NCBI GenBank assembly: GCA_024275915.1
Contig: JAJRYG010000010.1
Location: 1 to 64,000 of the forward strand
Source: Gammaproteobacteria bacterium
GTDB taxonomy: Bacteria; Pseudomonadota; Gammaproteobacteria; UBA6429; Thiohalophilaceae
DNA length: 64,000 nucleotides
Direction: 5' to 3'
This document shows positions 19,484 through 29,649 of this stretch, in pieces. Numbering within the stretch: position 1 is the stretch's first letter; the number at the start of each line of letters is the position of its first letter. The translations under genes and the position numbers were made by a program. The notes below the pieces were generated by a model that was not told the DNA's origin, ran no database searches, and was given only the letters and a program-made list of their open reading frames with translations.

Positions 19484-19509
19484 TATCTGTATACAAAGAG
19501 GGGTGAATC

Positions 19510-20655
19510 ATGTTTGAACTTATTGATACTTACAGTCAGAGTGCTGTGATCAAGGTTGTCGGTGTTGGTGGTGGCGGAGGTAATGCCGTCGAACACATGG
19601 TGGTGCAGAATCTCGAGAGCGTCGAGTTCATTGTCGCCAATACGGATTCCCAGGCACTGAAGAACAGCTCGGCGAAAACCATCCTGCAACTCGGTGGCAA
19701 CATCACCAAGGGGCTGGGTGCCGGCGCCAATCCGGAAATCGGCCGTCAGGCGGCCCTGGAAGATCGGGAACGCATCCAGGAAGTGCTGGATGGTGCAGAC
19801 ATGATCTTCATTACCGCTGGCATGGGCGGCGGTACCGGCACCGGTGGTGCACCGGTGGTGGCGCAGGTGGCCAAGGAAATGGGTATTCTCACCGTTGCCG
19901 TGGTGACCCGGCCGTTCCCGTTCGAAGGCAAGAAGCGCATGGATGTGGCCAATGACGGCATCGAGGAGCTGAAGGGTTTCGTCGATTCGCTGATCACCAT
20001 ACCCAACGAAAAACTGCTTTCCGTACTGGGCAAGAACATCAGTCTGCTGGATGCCTTCAAGGCCGCCAATGATGTGCTGCTCGGTGCCGTGCAGGGCATT
20101 GCCGAACTGATCACCCGGCCCGGACTCATCAATGTGGATTTCGCCGATGTGCGCACCGTGATGTCGGAAATGGGCATGGCCATGATGGGCTCAGGCCGCG
20201 CCAGTGGCGAAGGTCGTGCCGAAGAAGCCGCCGAAGCCGCCATCGCCAGCCCCCTGCTGGAAGATGTGAACCTGGCCGGGGCGCGAGGCATTCTGGTCAA
20301 TGTGACGGCCGGGCTGGACATGTCGATCGGTGAATTCGAAGCCGTGGGCAACACGGTCAAGGGCTTTGCGTCTGAAAACGCCACCGTGGTCGTGGGTACC
20401 GTCATCGACCCGGAAATGGCAGGGGAACTGCGGGTCACCGTGGTGGCAACCGGTCTGGGCAATCCCGCCATACAGGCAGAAAAGCCGGTCAAACTGGTGG
20501 TTGAAAAAACCAACGACGGCAAGGTGGACTACAATAGCCTGGATCGCCCCACGGTGATTCGTAACAAGGCGGCAAGTGGAGACTACGAGAAGAAAACCAC
20601 GGACGACATGGAATATCTGGATATCCCGGCCTTTTTGCGCCGACAGGCGGATTAA
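19510..20655 (+). CDS. ftsZ: Cell division GTPase FtsZ
   Basis: Tubulin-like GTPase that forms the Z-ring. Seen: [15 protein letters not shown] near the N-terminus, the tubulin signature [20 protein letters not shown], the NADVLL-like region, and a T7-loop type segment [20 protein letters not shown]. The conserved C-terminal tail [13 protein letters not shown] binds FtsA and ZipA in relatives. Length 381 aa is typical. RBS GAGGGG precedes the ATG. It has its own leader and is followed by a GC-rich palindrome. Confidence 0.98.
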   Translation: MFELIDTYSQSAVIKVVGVGGGGGNAVEHMVVQNLESVEFIVANTDSQALKNSSAKTILQLGGNITKGLGAGANPEIGRQAALEDRERIQEVLDGADMIFITAGMGGGTGTGGAPVVAQVAKEMGILTVAVVTRPFPFEGKKRMDVANDGIEELKGFVDSLITIPNEKLLSVLGKNISLLDAFKAANDVLLGAVQGIAELITRPGLINVDFADVRTVMSEMGMAMMGSGRASGEGRAEEAAEAAIASPLLEDVNLAGARGILVNVTAGLDMSIGEFEAVGNTVKGFASENATVVVGTVIDPEMAGELRVTVVATGLGNPAIQAEKPVKLVVEKTNDGKVDYNSLDRPTVIRNKAASGDYEKKTTDDMEYLDIPAFLRRQAD

Positions 20656-20656
20656 C

Positions 20657-20690
20657 TTGTTCCCCCCCTGGATAACCGGGGGAGGGACAA
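20657..20690 (+). terminator. GC-rich palindrome after ftsZ
   Basis: TTGTTCCCCCCCTGG and CCGGGGGAGGGACAA flank a 4-nt loop and pair almost completely, two bases after the ftsZ stop. There is no T-run, so it may stabilise the 3' end or attenuate read-through into lpxC rather than act as a classic terminator. Confidence 0.5.
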
Positions 20691-20753
20691 ACTAATGAAC
20701 GCAGAGTCATAAACTGTCAAGGTTTTGGCAAACTGGACGTAAACATGTTCAGG

Positions 20754-20783
20754 TTGCTGAAATATGGGCAGTTGGTCTATGAT
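20754..20783 (+). promoter_or_regulatory. Candidate promoter of lpxC
   Basis: TTGCTG and TATGAT are 18 bp apart in the 235-bp gap between ftsZ and lpxC, about 100 bp before the lpxC start. The rest of that gap is AT-rich leader in which I see no gene. Confidence 0.5.
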
Positions 20784-20890
20784 ACGCCGTTGTTCTGTCG
20801 TAAAACTAGGTAAATGGTAGTATTTCGGAACCGGCCCGGAAATTGCATTGATTTAATGCCATCCGTTTATATCGAAGGGGAAACAAGTCT

Positions 20891-21799
20891 GTGATCAAAC
20901 AACGTACACTAAAAAATGTGATTCGCGCCACGGGAGTGGGCCTTCACACAGGGGAAAAGGTCTACCTGACGTTGCGCCCTGCGGCACCGGACACAGGTAT
21001 CATTTTCCGACGTGTTGATCTGGATCCGCCGATTGAAATCATCGCCAATGCCCATAATGTGGGTGATACTACCTTGTCGACGACCCTGGTCAACGGGGAA
21101 GTTCGGGTCTCAACCGTCGAACACCTGTTGTCGGCCATGGCCGGCATCGGCATCGATAATGCCTATATCGATCTCAATGCCGCCGAAGTGCCGATCATGG
21201 ATGGTAGCGCCGGGCCCTTTGTCTTTCTGATCCAGTCTGCCGGTATCCAGGAACAGAATGTGCCCAAACGCTTCATTCGCATCAAACGCCCCATCGAGGT
21301 CAGGGATGGGGACAAATGGGTCAAATTCGAGCCTTTCGACGGCTTCAAGGTGGGTTTTACCATCGATTTCGACCATCCGGCGTTCAAGGACTGCCATCAG
21401 ACCGCCGAAGTCGATTTTTCCACCACCTCCTTCGTCAAGGAAGTAAGCCGGGCCCGCACCTTTGGCTTCATGAACCAGATTGAGACCCTGCGCGCCAACA
21501 ACCTTGCCCTGGGCGGCAGTCTCGACAATGCCGTGGTGGTCGATGACTACCGCATCCTAAATGAAGACGGCCTGCGCTATGTGGACGAATTCGTCAAACA
21601 CAAGATCCTCGATTCCATCGGTGATCTGTATCTGTTGGGCCGCAGTCTGATTGGCGCCTTCAGTGGCCACAAATCGGGCCATGCCCTGAACAACAAACTG
21701 CTGTGCACCCTGCTGGAGCAGCAGGAAGCCTGGGAAGAAGTCACCTTCGACAACCCGGAACAGATGCCCATTTCCTTCGTTCAGCCTGTAAAGGCTTGA
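20891..21799 (+). CDS. lpxC: UDP-3-O-acyl-GlcNAc deacetylase LpxC
   Basis: Zinc hydrolase of the committed step in lipid A synthesis. The N-terminus [20 protein letters not shown] is diagnostic, [20 protein letters not shown] holds the first zinc histidine, and [15 protein letters not shown] with [10 protein letters not shown] supplies the other active-site residues. The start is GTG with AAGGGGAAA upstream, giving 302 aa, the usual length. It closes the dcw cluster and faces the dciA-like gene 16 bp away. Confidence 0.97.
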   Translation: MIKQRTLKNVIRATGVGLHTGEKVYLTLRPAAPDTGIIFRRVDLDPPIEIIANAHNVGDTTLSTTLVNGEVRVSTVEHLLSAMAGIGIDNAYIDLNAAEVPIMDGSAGPFVFLIQSAGIQEQNVPKRFIRIKRPIEVRDGDKWVKFEPFDGFKVGFTIDFDHPAFKDCHQTAEVDFSTTSFVKEVSRARTFGFMNQIETLRANNLALGGSLDNAVVVDDYRILNEDGLRYVDEFVKHKILDSIGDLYLLGRSLIGAFSGHKSGHALNNKLLCTLLEQQEAWEEVTFDNPEQMPISFVQPVKA

Positions 21800-21815
21800 T
21801 TCAAGACTGAATTTT

Positions 21816-22259
21816 CTATTTGCGCCGACTTGCCAGTCGGCGTAATGCCTTTTGCAGGGCGGGATTGTCGATGGATTCGGCGGTTTCCAGCAAACGCTCG
21901 GCGGCATTTTCCGACAGGGCTCTTGGGGGTGGTTTCTTGCGCTTTTGTGGCCGACTGCGGGGAATAATCTTCACATCGAGACTTTTAATTGCTTGAAATT
22001 CCTCAAGTTGATTTGCTATGGTGTGGACAAGCTCCGGTGCCTGTAGCCGGAGACGGGTTGCCAGGGCCGGTGAATCCGAGGTAATGACCAGCTTGCTCCC
22101 TTGTACGGCTGCGACATGGATGGCGGGAGAAATGGCTGGGTCCAGGCAGGTTCGAAGGATGCGTGTGAGGTGGTCAAGTTGTTTGCCCTTTGTGACGAGC
22201 GCCGCAACCTCACCTTTTTTTCCTATGAAAAACTTGTACAATGGTCTGGATATACTCAT
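21816..22259 (-). CDS. dciA: DUF721-family protein, DciA-like
   Basis: The 147-aa basic protein belongs, by my reading, to the DUF721 family, whose members include DciA, the widespread ancestral loader of the DnaB helicase. Supporting features are the LTRILRTCLDPAISPAIHVAAVQG pattern, the beta segment SKLVITSDSPALATRLRLQ, and a basic low-complexity tail (RSRPQKRKKPPPR). In many gammaproteobacteria a DUF721 gene sits between lpxC and the M23-secA genes, as here. The start is ATG 22259, divergent from the M23 gene. A TATAAT (minus, 22271-22266) lies very near the start and would leave almost no leader, so I do not call that promoter. A CGCCGACT/AGTCGGCG hairpin lies in its 3' end. Confidence 0.75.
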   Translation of the reverse strand: MSISRPLYKFFIGKKGEVAALVTKGKQLDHLTRILRTCLDPAISPAIHVAAVQGSKLVITSDSPALATRLRLQAPELVHTIANQLEEFQAIKSLDVKIIPRSRPQKRKKPPPRALSENAAERLLETAESIDNPALQKALRRLASRRK

Positions 22260-22345
22260 ACTAAAATTATACTAACATTAATGGGTTCCGGCATCATGCC
22301 GATAAAGTACCTGAATGACTTGCTTTTCAAGGGTTGCGTTGCTTT

Positions 22346-23275
22346 ATGAATATTGTAATTTTACGAAGAAAGAACGGCTCTGCCGGGCTGGTCTCCCTGT
22401 CGCGCAAACGCTTTGCATTTCTTCTCGGCGGCATCATGACCATCATGCCCGCACTTTTCATCTCCGCCGGCTACTATCTCGGTGTCTCGCAGGCCCAGAC
22501 GAGTCCGGATGATCTGACCTTGGCCCTGCAGTCGGAACTCGAGGCGCAACGCTTGCGAATCGAGGAAGCCAGTCGCAATGCACGGGAAAACATGGATGCC
22601 CTGGCGCTGAGGCTGGGCAACCTGCAGGCTCACGTGATTCGGCTGGATGCCCTGGGAACCCGCCTGACCACCATGGCCAAGCTCGACAAGGGTGAATTCG
22701 ATTTTGAACACCCACCCGCCCAGGGCGGACCTGAAGAAGACGGTACCGTGGCCAAGTCCATTGCCGTGCCCGATTTTCTCAAGGCCCTCGATGATCTTTC
22801 CAGCCAGCTGGAAGATCGCAATCAACAACTCTCCGTGCTGGAAGACATGCTGATGAACCGGAATTTGGAAGCCGAAGTGGTTCCTGCCGGACGCCCCATT
22901 ACCCGTGGCTGGCTGTCTTCCTATTTTGGTCGCAGAACGGATCCCTTTACCGGTCGGCGGGCCCACCATTCGGGCATCGATTTTGCCGGAAAGCTGGGTT
23001 CGGACGTGGTTTCCGTTGCCGCCGGGGTCGTCACCTATGCAGGACGGCGTTCCGGGTATGGCAACCTGGTCGAGATCAACCATGGCAAGGGCTACGCCAC
23101 CCGCTACGGCCACAACAGCGAGATCCTCGTCAAGGTTGGCCAGACGGTAAAAAAAGGCGAACTGATTTCGAAAATGGGCACCACGGGTCGTTCTACCGGT
23201 CCCCATGTTCATTTCGAAGTGCTGTACAACGGTCGCGCAGTCAATCCCATCAAATATATTCAGGCTTCCCGATAA
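22346..23275 (+). CDS. M23-family peptidoglycan metallopeptidase, membrane anchored
   Basis: Likely peptidoglycan endopeptidase or LytM-type factor. A basic N-terminus (RRKNGSAGLVSLSRKRF) precedes one membrane helix, then a coiled-coil region of about 120 residues (LQSELEAQRLRIEEASRNAR, DDLSSQLEDRNQQLS). The C-terminal M23 domain has the zinc motifs HHSGIDFAG and GPHVHFEV, and the third family motif TRYGHNS, so it looks catalytically complete. ATG 22346 is preferred to the track's TTG 22334. The neighbourhood lpxC-dciA-M23-secA is familiar from pseudomonads. The following capA-like gene begins 17 bp after its stop. Confidence 0.9.
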   Translation: MNIVILRRKNGSAGLVSLSRKRFAFLLGGIMTIMPALFISAGYYLGVSQAQTSPDDLTLALQSELEAQRLRIEEASRNARENMDALALRLGNLQAHVIRLDALGTRLTTMAKLDKGEFDFEHPPAQGGPEEDGTVAKSIAVPDFLKALDDLSSQLEDRNQQLSVLEDMLMNRNLEAEVVPAGRPITRGWLSSYFGRRTDPFTGRRAHHSGIDFAGKLGSDVVSVAAGVVTYAGRRSGYGNLVEINHGKGYATRYGHNSEILVKVGQTVKKGELISKMGTTGRSTGPHVHFEVLYNGRAVNPIKYIQASR

Positions 23276-23292
23276 GCGCCTGAGCCGATGCC

Positions 23293-24486
23293 GTGTTGTT
23301 GGCAAAAGTGAAAGGTACCAGCCAGCATGGCATCCTGCTGTTGGCAGCAGGTTTTCTGCTTGCCTGTAACAGTGTCCCTGTCCCTGAAGTGCCGGTCGAT
23401 TCTCCCTCTGCAAGCCCGATTCGGGCCTTGGCGCCTCGGCACAAAATAAAACCAGTAGAAACAAAGACCTATGTAACCATTGCCGCTGTCGGCGATATCA
23501 TGCTGGGCACGGATTTCCCGAAAAATCACCTTCCCGATGACGATGGCAAAAGCCTGCTCGAACCCATGCATGATCTGTTGCAGGCGGCCGACATCACCTT
23601 CGGCAATCTGGAAGGAACCCTGCTGGACGGGGGGGAGGCGGAAAAAACATGCCGCAACCCCGAGCGTTGCTATGTTTTCCGTTCGCCGAGTCGCTACGCC
23701 CATCTGTTTCAGCTGGCCGGCTTCGATGTGCTGTCGCTGGGCAACAATCATGCCCGGGATTTCGGTGAGGAGGGGCGTAGCGCCTCCATGCAGGCCCTGG
23801 ACGCGGTTGGCATTCACCATTCGGGACGGGATGACGATATCGCCAGCTGGACGGTCAATGGGCTGAAAGTGGCCATGATTGCCTTTGCGCCGTTTAAAAA
23901 CTCCCATGATCTGCTGGATCTCCCCGCTGCCGTTGCCACGGTACAGGGGCTGGCCGCGACACATGACATCGTCATGGTCTCCATGCATGCCGGTGGCGAG
24001 GGCCTGGACATGACCCGGCTGCCTTTTGCCCGGGAATACTATTACCGTGAGGACAGGGGGGACGTCGTGGAGTTTGCACGCAGCGTGGTCGAGGCCGGGG
24101 CCGACATCGTTCTTGGACATGGCCCCCATGTCCCGCGTGCCGTTGAAATCTATCGGGGACGGTTGATTGCCTATAGCTTGGGCAATTTTGCCACCTACTA
24201 TGGCATCAGTGTGGCACAGACCAAGGGGCTTGCACCGCTACTGATGGCGACCCTGGATGAATCGGGACGTTTCGTGCGTGGCCAGATTCATTCTGCCCGC
24301 CAGCTTCGTCCCCGCGGTCCCGTGCCGGATCCGGAAAATACGGCCGCCCGCCTGATCCAGCAGCTCTCCCGGCTGGATTTTCCCGAGACCGTATTGCAGA
24401 TCAGCGAGGCAGGACGCCTCTATATCCAGGATTCAGTGGCCCAACTTGAGGAATCTGGACAAATCCAGCCGCTAACCGACAGATAA
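23293..24486 (+). CDS. CapA/PgsA-family lipoprotein (metallophosphoesterase fold)
   Basis: Predicted lipoprotein with the PGA_cap domain found in capsule poly-gamma-glutamate protein CapA. The start is GTG 23293 (MLLAKVKGTS); a hydrophobic signal ends in the lipobox LLAC at about residue 25. The domain shows AAVGDIMLGTDF, FGNLEGTLLDGG, LSLGNNHARDFGEEG, MVSMHAGGEG and VLGHGPHVPRAVEIYRG, matching the family's metal-site pattern. No other capsule genes (capB, capC) are visible, so poly-gamma-glutamate export is not supported here; relatives in proteobacteria are often of unknown role. Probably co-transcribed with the M23 gene upstream. Confidence 0.85.
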   Translation: MLLAKVKGTSQHGILLLAAGFLLACNSVPVPEVPVDSPSASPIRALAPRHKIKPVETKTYVTIAAVGDIMLGTDFPKNHLPDDDGKSLLEPMHDLLQAADITFGNLEGTLLDGGEAEKTCRNPERCYVFRSPSRYAHLFQLAGFDVLSLGNNHARDFGEEGRSASMQALDAVGIHHSGRDDDIASWTVNGLKVAMIAFAPFKNSHDLLDLPAAVATVQGLAATHDIVMVSMHAGGEGLDMTRLPFAREYYYREDRGDVVEFARSVVEAGADIVLGHGPHVPRAVEIYRGRLIAYSLGNFATYYGISVAQTKGLAPLLMATLDESGRFVRGQIHSARQLRPRGPVPDPENTAARLIQQLSRLDFPETVLQISEAGRLYIQDSVAQLEESGQIQPLTDR

Positions 24487-24630
24487 TCCCCATACATCCC
24501 GGATCAGGGCGGACAAATCGTCCGTATCCCGTTAGAATATCGCAAATTTTTATTTACTCGCTTTGCCCGGTTGCGAGCCCGGGTCAACACGTTAGTGAGT
24601 ACTCACATTAAATTGCTTTCAGGCAGGTAT

Positions 24631-27333
24631 ATGGTTTCTAAACTGTTACGGAAAATCTTTGGTAGTCGCAACGAGCGCCTGGTCAAGGCCATGCGAAAGA
24701 CGGTGGCAAAAATCAATGCGTTGGAGCCCGATTTCGAGGCACTTTCCGATGAAGAACTGCAGGGCAAGACCCGCGAGTTCCGCGAGCGGCTCGAGAAAGG
24801 GGAAAGCCTTGACGATCTGTTGCCCGAGGCGTTTGCCACGGTGCGAGAGGCGGGCAAACGGGTTTTGAGCATGCGTCATTATGATGCCCAGCTCATCGGC
24901 GGCATGGTGCTGCATCAGGGCAAGATTTCCGAAATGCGCACCGGTGAAGGCAAGACCCTGGTGGCAACCCTGGCAGCCTACCTGAACGCCCTGCCGGGCA
25001 AGGGTGTGCATGTGGTAACGGTCAATGATTACCTGGCTTCCCGCGACGCCGAGTGGATGGGCAAGATTTACCGCTTCCTGGGCATGAGTGTGGGGGTGAT
25101 TCTTTCCAACATGCCCTTCCAGGACAAGAAGGCCGCCTACGATGCAGACATCACCTACGGTACCAACAACGAATATGGCTTTGACTATCTGCGTGACAAC
25201 ATGGCCTTCAGTGCCGAAGAGCAGTTCCAGCGCAGTCATGCCTTTGCGATTGTCGATGAGGTCGACTCCATCCTCATCGATGAGGCACGCACGCCCCTGA
25301 TCATATCCGGTCCTGCGGACGAAAGTTCCGATTTGTACACCAAGATCAATTCGCTTATTCCCAAACTGGTGAAACAGGAAGAGGAGGATGGCCCTGGTGA
25401 CTTTTCCGTGGACGAAAAGGCCAAGCAGATCTTCCTTACCGAGGAAGGCCACGAAAAAGTGGAGAACATGCTGCAGGAAATCGGCCTGCTGCCGGAAAAC
25501 GAAAGCCTCTACGATGTGACCAACATTGGTCTGCTGCATCATGTGACCGCGGGTCTGCGTGCTCACGTGCTGTTTCAGAAGGACGTGGACTACATCGTGC
25601 AGAACAATGAAGTGATTATCGTCGATGAGTTTACCGGACGTACCATGCAGGGACGGCGCTGGTCAGACGGTCTGCACCAAGCGGTCGAAGCAAAGGAAGG
25701 CGTGGAGATTCAGCAGGAAAACCAGACCGTGGCGTCGATCACCTTCCAGAATTTCTTTCGCCTGTACGACAAGCTGTCGGGCATGACCGGAACCGCCGAT
25801 ACCGAAGCCTACGAATTCCAGCAGATTTATGGCCTTGAAGTGGTCGTGGTGCCTACTCACCGACCCATGATCCGCAAGGACATGACGGATCTGGTTTATC
25901 TGACCCAGGCGGAAAAATTCAGAGCCATCATCGAAGACATCAAGGATTGCAAGAAACGGGGTCAGCCAGTACTGGTGGGTACCACCTCCATCGAAGTTTC
26001 GGAGTTCCTGTCCGGTGAATTGAAGAAGGCCAAAATTCCCCATGAAGTCCTGAATGCCAAACAGCATGAACGCGAGGCGGAAATCGTTGCCCAGGCGGGC
26101 CGTCCAGGTGCGATTACCATCGCCACCAATATGGCTGGCCGTGGTACGGATATCGTGCTCGGCGGCAATCTCGAAGTGGAAATCGATGCCCTCAAGGAGC
26201 CTTCTCACGAGGCGATCGAAAAGGTGCGTGCTGCCTGGGAAACGCGGCATCAACAGGTACTCGAAGCCGGTGGCCTGCACATCATCGGCACCGAGCGTCA
26301 TGAATCCCGCCGTGTGGACAATCAGTTGCGTGGCCGTTCCGGGCGCCAGGGCGATCCGGGTTCTTCACGTTTCTACCTGTCACTGGAAGACAACCTGATG
26401 CGCATCTTTGCCTCTGATCGTGTCTCGGCCATCATGCAGAAACTGGGCATGGAAGAAGGCGAAGCCATCGAACATCCCTGGGTGAGCCGTGCCATCGAAA
26501 ATGCCCAGCGCAAGGTCGAAGGCCATAACTTCGACATGCGCAAACAGTTGCTCGAGTACGATGATGTGGCCAATGACCAGCGCAAGGTGATCTACGGTCA
26601 GCGCAACGAACTGCTAAAATCGGACGATATCTCCGAAATGATAACGGCCATTCGTACCGATGTGGTCAATGCCCTGATCAGCAATTACATCCCGCCACAG
26701 AGTATCGAAGAGCAGTGGGACGTTGCCGGTCTGACCGATGCCATCGAAGGGGAATTTGGACTCAAGCTGGACATTCAGTCATGGCTGTCGTCTGACGAGC
26801 AGATGGATGAAGATGATCTGCATGAAAAGCTCCTGGCCGAAGTCAGCGAGCTGTTTGCCGCCAAGGAGCGTGAATACGGCTCCGAGGTCATGCGCCACAT
26901 CGAGAAAGCCATTACCCTGCAGGTACTCGACAGTCAGTGGCGGGATCATCTTGCCCTGATGGATCAGTTACGCCAAGGCATTCATCTGCGTGGCTATGCA
27001 CAGAAAAACCCCAAGCAGGAATTCAAGCGCGAGTCCTTCGAACTGTTTTCTGAAATGCTCGAGCGCATCAAGCACGAGGTCATTACCATCCTCAGCCGGG
27101 TACAGATCCGCAGTGAGGAAGAAGTCGAGGCTCTGGAAGCCCAGCGTCGTGCCCAGGAGCAGGGCATGGAATTCCAGCACGCCGAGGCCAGTGCCATCGG
27201 TGGCGATGTGGCCGAAGAAGAACATGAGCAGCACACGCCCTATGTGCGTGAAGGCCGCAAGGTGGGCCGTAACGAACCCTGTCCGTGTGGTTCCGGCAAG
27301 AAATACAAACAGTGCCACGGCAAACTGAGTTAA
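24631..27333 (+). CDS. secA: Preprotein translocase ATPase SecA
   Basis: Motor ATPase of the Sec pathway. The true start is ATG 24631 ([19 protein letters not shown]), preceded by CAGGCAGG; the track's upstream start is an extension. Length is 900 aa. Walker A is [20 protein letters not shown] at about residue 102, followed by [14 protein letters not shown], the [19 protein letters not shown] box and [17 protein letters not shown]-terminal zinc-binding SEC-C motif ([16 protein letters not shown]) for SecB and lipid contact is present. I see no secM-like gene in the 144-bp leader. Confidence 0.98.
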   Translation: MVSKLLRKIFGSRNERLVKAMRKTVAKINALEPDFEALSDEELQGKTREFRERLEKGESLDDLLPEAFATVREAGKRVLSMRHYDAQLIGGMVLHQGKISEMRTGEGKTLVATLAAYLNALPGKGVHVVTVNDYLASRDAEWMGKIYRFLGMSVGVILSNMPFQDKKAAYDADITYGTNNEYGFDYLRDNMAFSAEEQFQRSHAFAIVDEVDSILIDEARTPLIISGPADESSDLYTKINSLIPKLVKQEEEDGPGDFSVDEKAKQIFLTEEGHEKVENMLQEIGLLPENESLYDVTNIGLLHHVTAGLRAHVLFQKDVDYIVQNNEVIIVDEFTGRTMQGRRWSDGLHQAVEAKEGVEIQQENQTVASITFQNFFRLYDKLSGMTGTADTEAYEFQQIYGLEVVVVPTHRPMIRKDMTDLVYLTQAEKFRAIIEDIKDCKKRGQPVLVGTTSIEVSEFLSGELKKAKIPHEVLNAKQHEREAEIVAQAGRPGAITIATNMAGRGTDIVLGGNLEVEIDALKEPSHEAIEKVRAAWETRHQQVLEAGGLHIIGTERHESRRVDNQLRGRSGRQGDPGSSRFYLSLEDNLMRIFASDRVSAIMQKLGMEEGEAIEHPWVSRAIENAQRKVEGHNFDMRKQLLEYDDVANDQRKVIYGQRNELLKSDDISEMITAIRTDVVNALISNYIPPQSIEEQWDVAGLTDAIEGEFGLKLDIQSWLSSDEQMDEDDLHEKLLAEVSELFAAKEREYGSEVMRHIEKAITLQVLDSQWRDHLALMDQLRQGIHLRGYAQKNPKQEFKRESFELFSEMLERIKHEVITILSRVQIRSEEEVEALEAQRRAQEQGMEFQHAEASAIGGDVAEEEHEQHTPYVREGRKVGRNEPCPCGSGKKYKQCHGKLS

Positions 27334-27344
27334 CCCCGGGAAAA

Positions 27345-27401
27345 GAGAAAAGTTGAAAAGATACAGGACATGGCAAATACTGTATCTTTAATACTTTTCT
27401 C
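27345..27401 (+). terminator. Long AT-rich hairpin between secA and argJ
   Basis: The arms, beginning GAGAAAAGTTGAAAAGATACAG and ending CTGTATCTTTAATACTTTTCTC, pair at 19 of 22 positions around a 13-nt loop. It occupies most of the 84-bp secA-argJ gap. No T-tract follows, so a classic rho-independent terminator is doubtful; mRNA stabiliser, processing site or argJ leader element are alternatives. Confidence 0.55.
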
Positions 27402-27417
27402 CTGACTCACCAATAAC

Positions 27418-28626
27418 ATGTCCGATTCCGATACTTCCCCCCCTTTTCCTGTTGCCGGTATCCGCTTGGGTACGGCCTGCGCCGGCATCAAGAAACCGGA
27501 GCACCGTGACCTGGTGATCATTGAGCTGTCACCGGGTACGAATACGGCGGCGGTGTTCACCCGCAATGCCTTCTGTGCGGCACCGGTCATTGTTGCCAGA
27601 GAACATCTGGCGGCCGAATCGCCCCGTTACCTGCTGGTCAATACCGGCAATGCCAATGCCGGCACCGGACAGCAGGGGCTGGACGACGCCCATGCCTGTT
27701 GTGCTGCGCTGGCCGAACTGACGGCTGTCAGGTCAGAAGCGATCCTGCCGTTTTCAACCGGCGTGATCGTAGAAAACCTGCCTGTCGACAGAATCATCCA
27801 GGGACTGCCTGCGGCCATCGAGGCCTTGTCTGCAGCGGGCTGGTCTGATGCCTCGTATGGCATCATGACCACCGATACGGTGCCCAAGCTCGTCAGCCGG
27901 CGTGTGGTGATCGAGGGAGAGAGCATCACTGTTACCGGCATGGCCAAAGGTGCCGGCATGATTCGCCCGGACATGGCGACCATGCTGGCTTATGTAGCCA
28001 CCGATGCGGCGGTCGGGGCCTCCCTGTTGCAGTCGATGCTGGAGCAGGCGGTAGACGCCTCTTTCAACCGGATCACTGTCGATGGCGACACCTCGACCAA
28101 CGATGCCTGCCTGCTGATGGCCACAGGCGAGTCGGGGCTGTCGGTCGAGGCCGAAACCAGTGCCTGCCTGGCGCTGCAGGCCCTGGTCAGTGAAGTCTGT
28201 GTCGAACTGGCCAAAGCCATGGTCAGGGATGGAGAAGGGGCGACGAAGCTCATCAACATCGAAGTGACCGGTGGCAAGGATATCGAGGAGTGTCGGCAGG
28301 TGGCCTACACGGTGGCCCATTCACCTCTGGTAAAAACCGCCTTCTTCGCCGCGGATCCCAACTGGGGGCGGATCCTTGCGGCAGTGGGCCGGGCGGGCCT
28401 GGCTGAGCTGCAAATCGACACCATCAGGATCCATCTCGATGAAGTCTGTATCGTCAGCCATGGTGGCCGTGATGCCGCCTATACCGAAGAACGTGGTCAG
28501 GCCGTCATGGACAGGAATGAAATTACCGTTCGTATCGATCTTGCCCGGGGCCAGGCCTCGAGTAATGTCTGGACCTGTGACTTCTCCTATGACTACGTTC
28601 GGATCAATGCGGAATACCGTACCTGA
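27418..28626 (+). CDS. argJ: Glutamate N-acetyltransferase / amino-acid acetyltransferase ArgJ
   Basis: Arginine biosynthesis enzyme that recycles the acetyl group from N-acetylornithine to glutamate. The proprotein is self-cleaved at the conserved Met-Ala-Thr-Met|Thr/Leu region, seen as [20 protein letters not shown]. Other family motifs are [40 protein letters not shown] and [15 protein letters not shown]. Note that the residue after ATM here is Leu and the catalytic Thr is the T in ATM, as usual in the family. Length 402 aa. It follows secA as a separate unit. Confidence 0.96.
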   Translation: MSDSDTSPPFPVAGIRLGTACAGIKKPEHRDLVIIELSPGTNTAAVFTRNAFCAAPVIVAREHLAAESPRYLLVNTGNANAGTGQQGLDDAHACCAALAELTAVRSEAILPFSTGVIVENLPVDRIIQGLPAAIEALSAAGWSDASYGIMTTDTVPKLVSRRVVIEGESITVTGMAKGAGMIRPDMATMLAYVATDAAVGASLLQSMLEQAVDASFNRITVDGDTSTNDACLLMATGESGLSVEAETSACLALQALVSEVCVELAKAMVRDGEGATKLINIEVTGGKDIEECRQVAYTVAHSPLVKTAFFAADPNWGRILAAVGRAGLAELQIDTIRIHLDEVCIVSHGGRDAAYTEERGQAVMDRNEITVRIDLARGQASSNVWTCDFSYDYVRINAEYRT

Positions 28627-28692
28627 GCAGGCATTTTTGTTTGTGCCGATGCTGCATGGCTGTCAGTCATTCCTTGCCAGTTGCCCATATCG

Positions 28693-29649
28693 ATGGCAAT
28701 AACTTCATCATCAATTCATGTTGCCGTGGGTGTGGTTCGCAATGCCAAGGGCGAGATCCTCATCGCCAGACGTCCCCAGCATGTGCATCAGGGGGGGCTG
28801 TGGGAGTTTCCCGGTGGCAAGGTGGAAGCCGGTGAATCGGTCCAGCAGGCGCTGGCAAGAGAACTGGATGAAGAGCTGGGCATCCAGGTCGACGGGTTGC
28901 AACCCCTGATCCGCATTGCGCATGCCTATCCCGACCGACGGGTTCTGCTCGATGTCTGGCAGACTGACAGTTTCAGCGGTCAGGCCACTGGCCGCGAAGG
29001 TCAGCCCGTCAGGTGGGTGAGCATGGATGGACTTGAACAGTTTTCGTTTCCCCGGGCCAACCACGGGATTATCCGCGCACTGCAACTGCCCGATCGTTAC
29101 CTCGTCAGCGGCGATTATCAGGACATGGATGAGTTCAGTTTCCGGCTGGAACAGGCTCTGCACCGGGGGATCCGTCTGCTTCAGTTCAGGGACAAGCATT
29201 GCCATGTTGATGAAATGCAACAGCGGGTACCGCCCATGCTGGCCCAGTGCCACCGGGCTGGCGCAAAACTGTTGCTCAATGGCGTCAGTCCGGCACTGGT
29301 CAGGACGCTGGGTGCCGATGGCCTGCACCTGACCTCGGCACAACTGCATGAGTTCCCGTGCCGACCTCTGGACAAACATTGCCTGCTGGCGGCCTCGGTC
29401 CATGATCAGGCACAGCTGCAACAGGCACTGAAACTGGAGGTGGATTTCGTCGTCGTCTCGCCGGTACAGGCGACCGCCTCTCACCCCGGAGCGGCGGTTC
29501 TGGGCTGGGAGGGCTTTGCCGCCCTGGCCGAGGCCTCCACAGTGCCCGTCTATGCACTGGGAGGCATGGAAGAAAAGCACATCACTCTTTCCCGACAGCA
29601 TGGCGGGCAGGGTATCTCGGCCATACGGGCTCTGTGGGGGACGGCCTGA
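28693..29649 (+). CDS. Nudix hydrolase (MutT-like) fused to a ThiE-like domain
   Basis: Two-domain protein of 318 aa from ATG 28693 (track start TTG 28681). The N-terminal half is a MutT-type Nudix hydrolase with the complete box GGKVEAGESVQQALARELDEELG, expected to clean oxidised dGTP. The C-terminal half resembles thiamine-phosphate synthase (TenI/ThiE): LLQFRDK, LLLNG, GLHLTSAQL, DFVVVSPVQATASHPG, VPVYALGGM. Several ThiE ligand residues look altered (HLTSAQL in place of the usual HLGQ-D pattern), so thiamine synthesis is doubtful. The same fusion is widespread in gammaproteobacteria. It abuts the lipoprotein gene downstream. Confidence 0.9.
   Translation: MAITSSSIHVAVGVVRNAKGEILIARRPQHVHQGGLWEFPGGKVEAGESVQQALARELDEELGIQVDGLQPLIRIAHAYPDRRVLLDVWQTDSFSGQATGREGQPVRWVSMDGLEQFSFPRANHGIIRALQLPDRYLVSGDYQDMDEFSFRLEQALHRGIRLLQFRDKHCHVDEMQQRVPPMLAQCHRAGAKLLLNGVSPALVRTLGADGLHLTSAQLHEFPCRPLDKHCLLAASVHDQAQLQQALKLEVDFVVVSPVQATASHPGAAVLGWEGFAALAEASTVPVYALGGMEEKHITLSRQHGGQGISAIRALWGTA

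Noticed and set aside
22266-22271. TATAAT on the minus strand as dciA promoter
   Set aside because: It would start transcription at about the ATG with no leader and has no -35 match.
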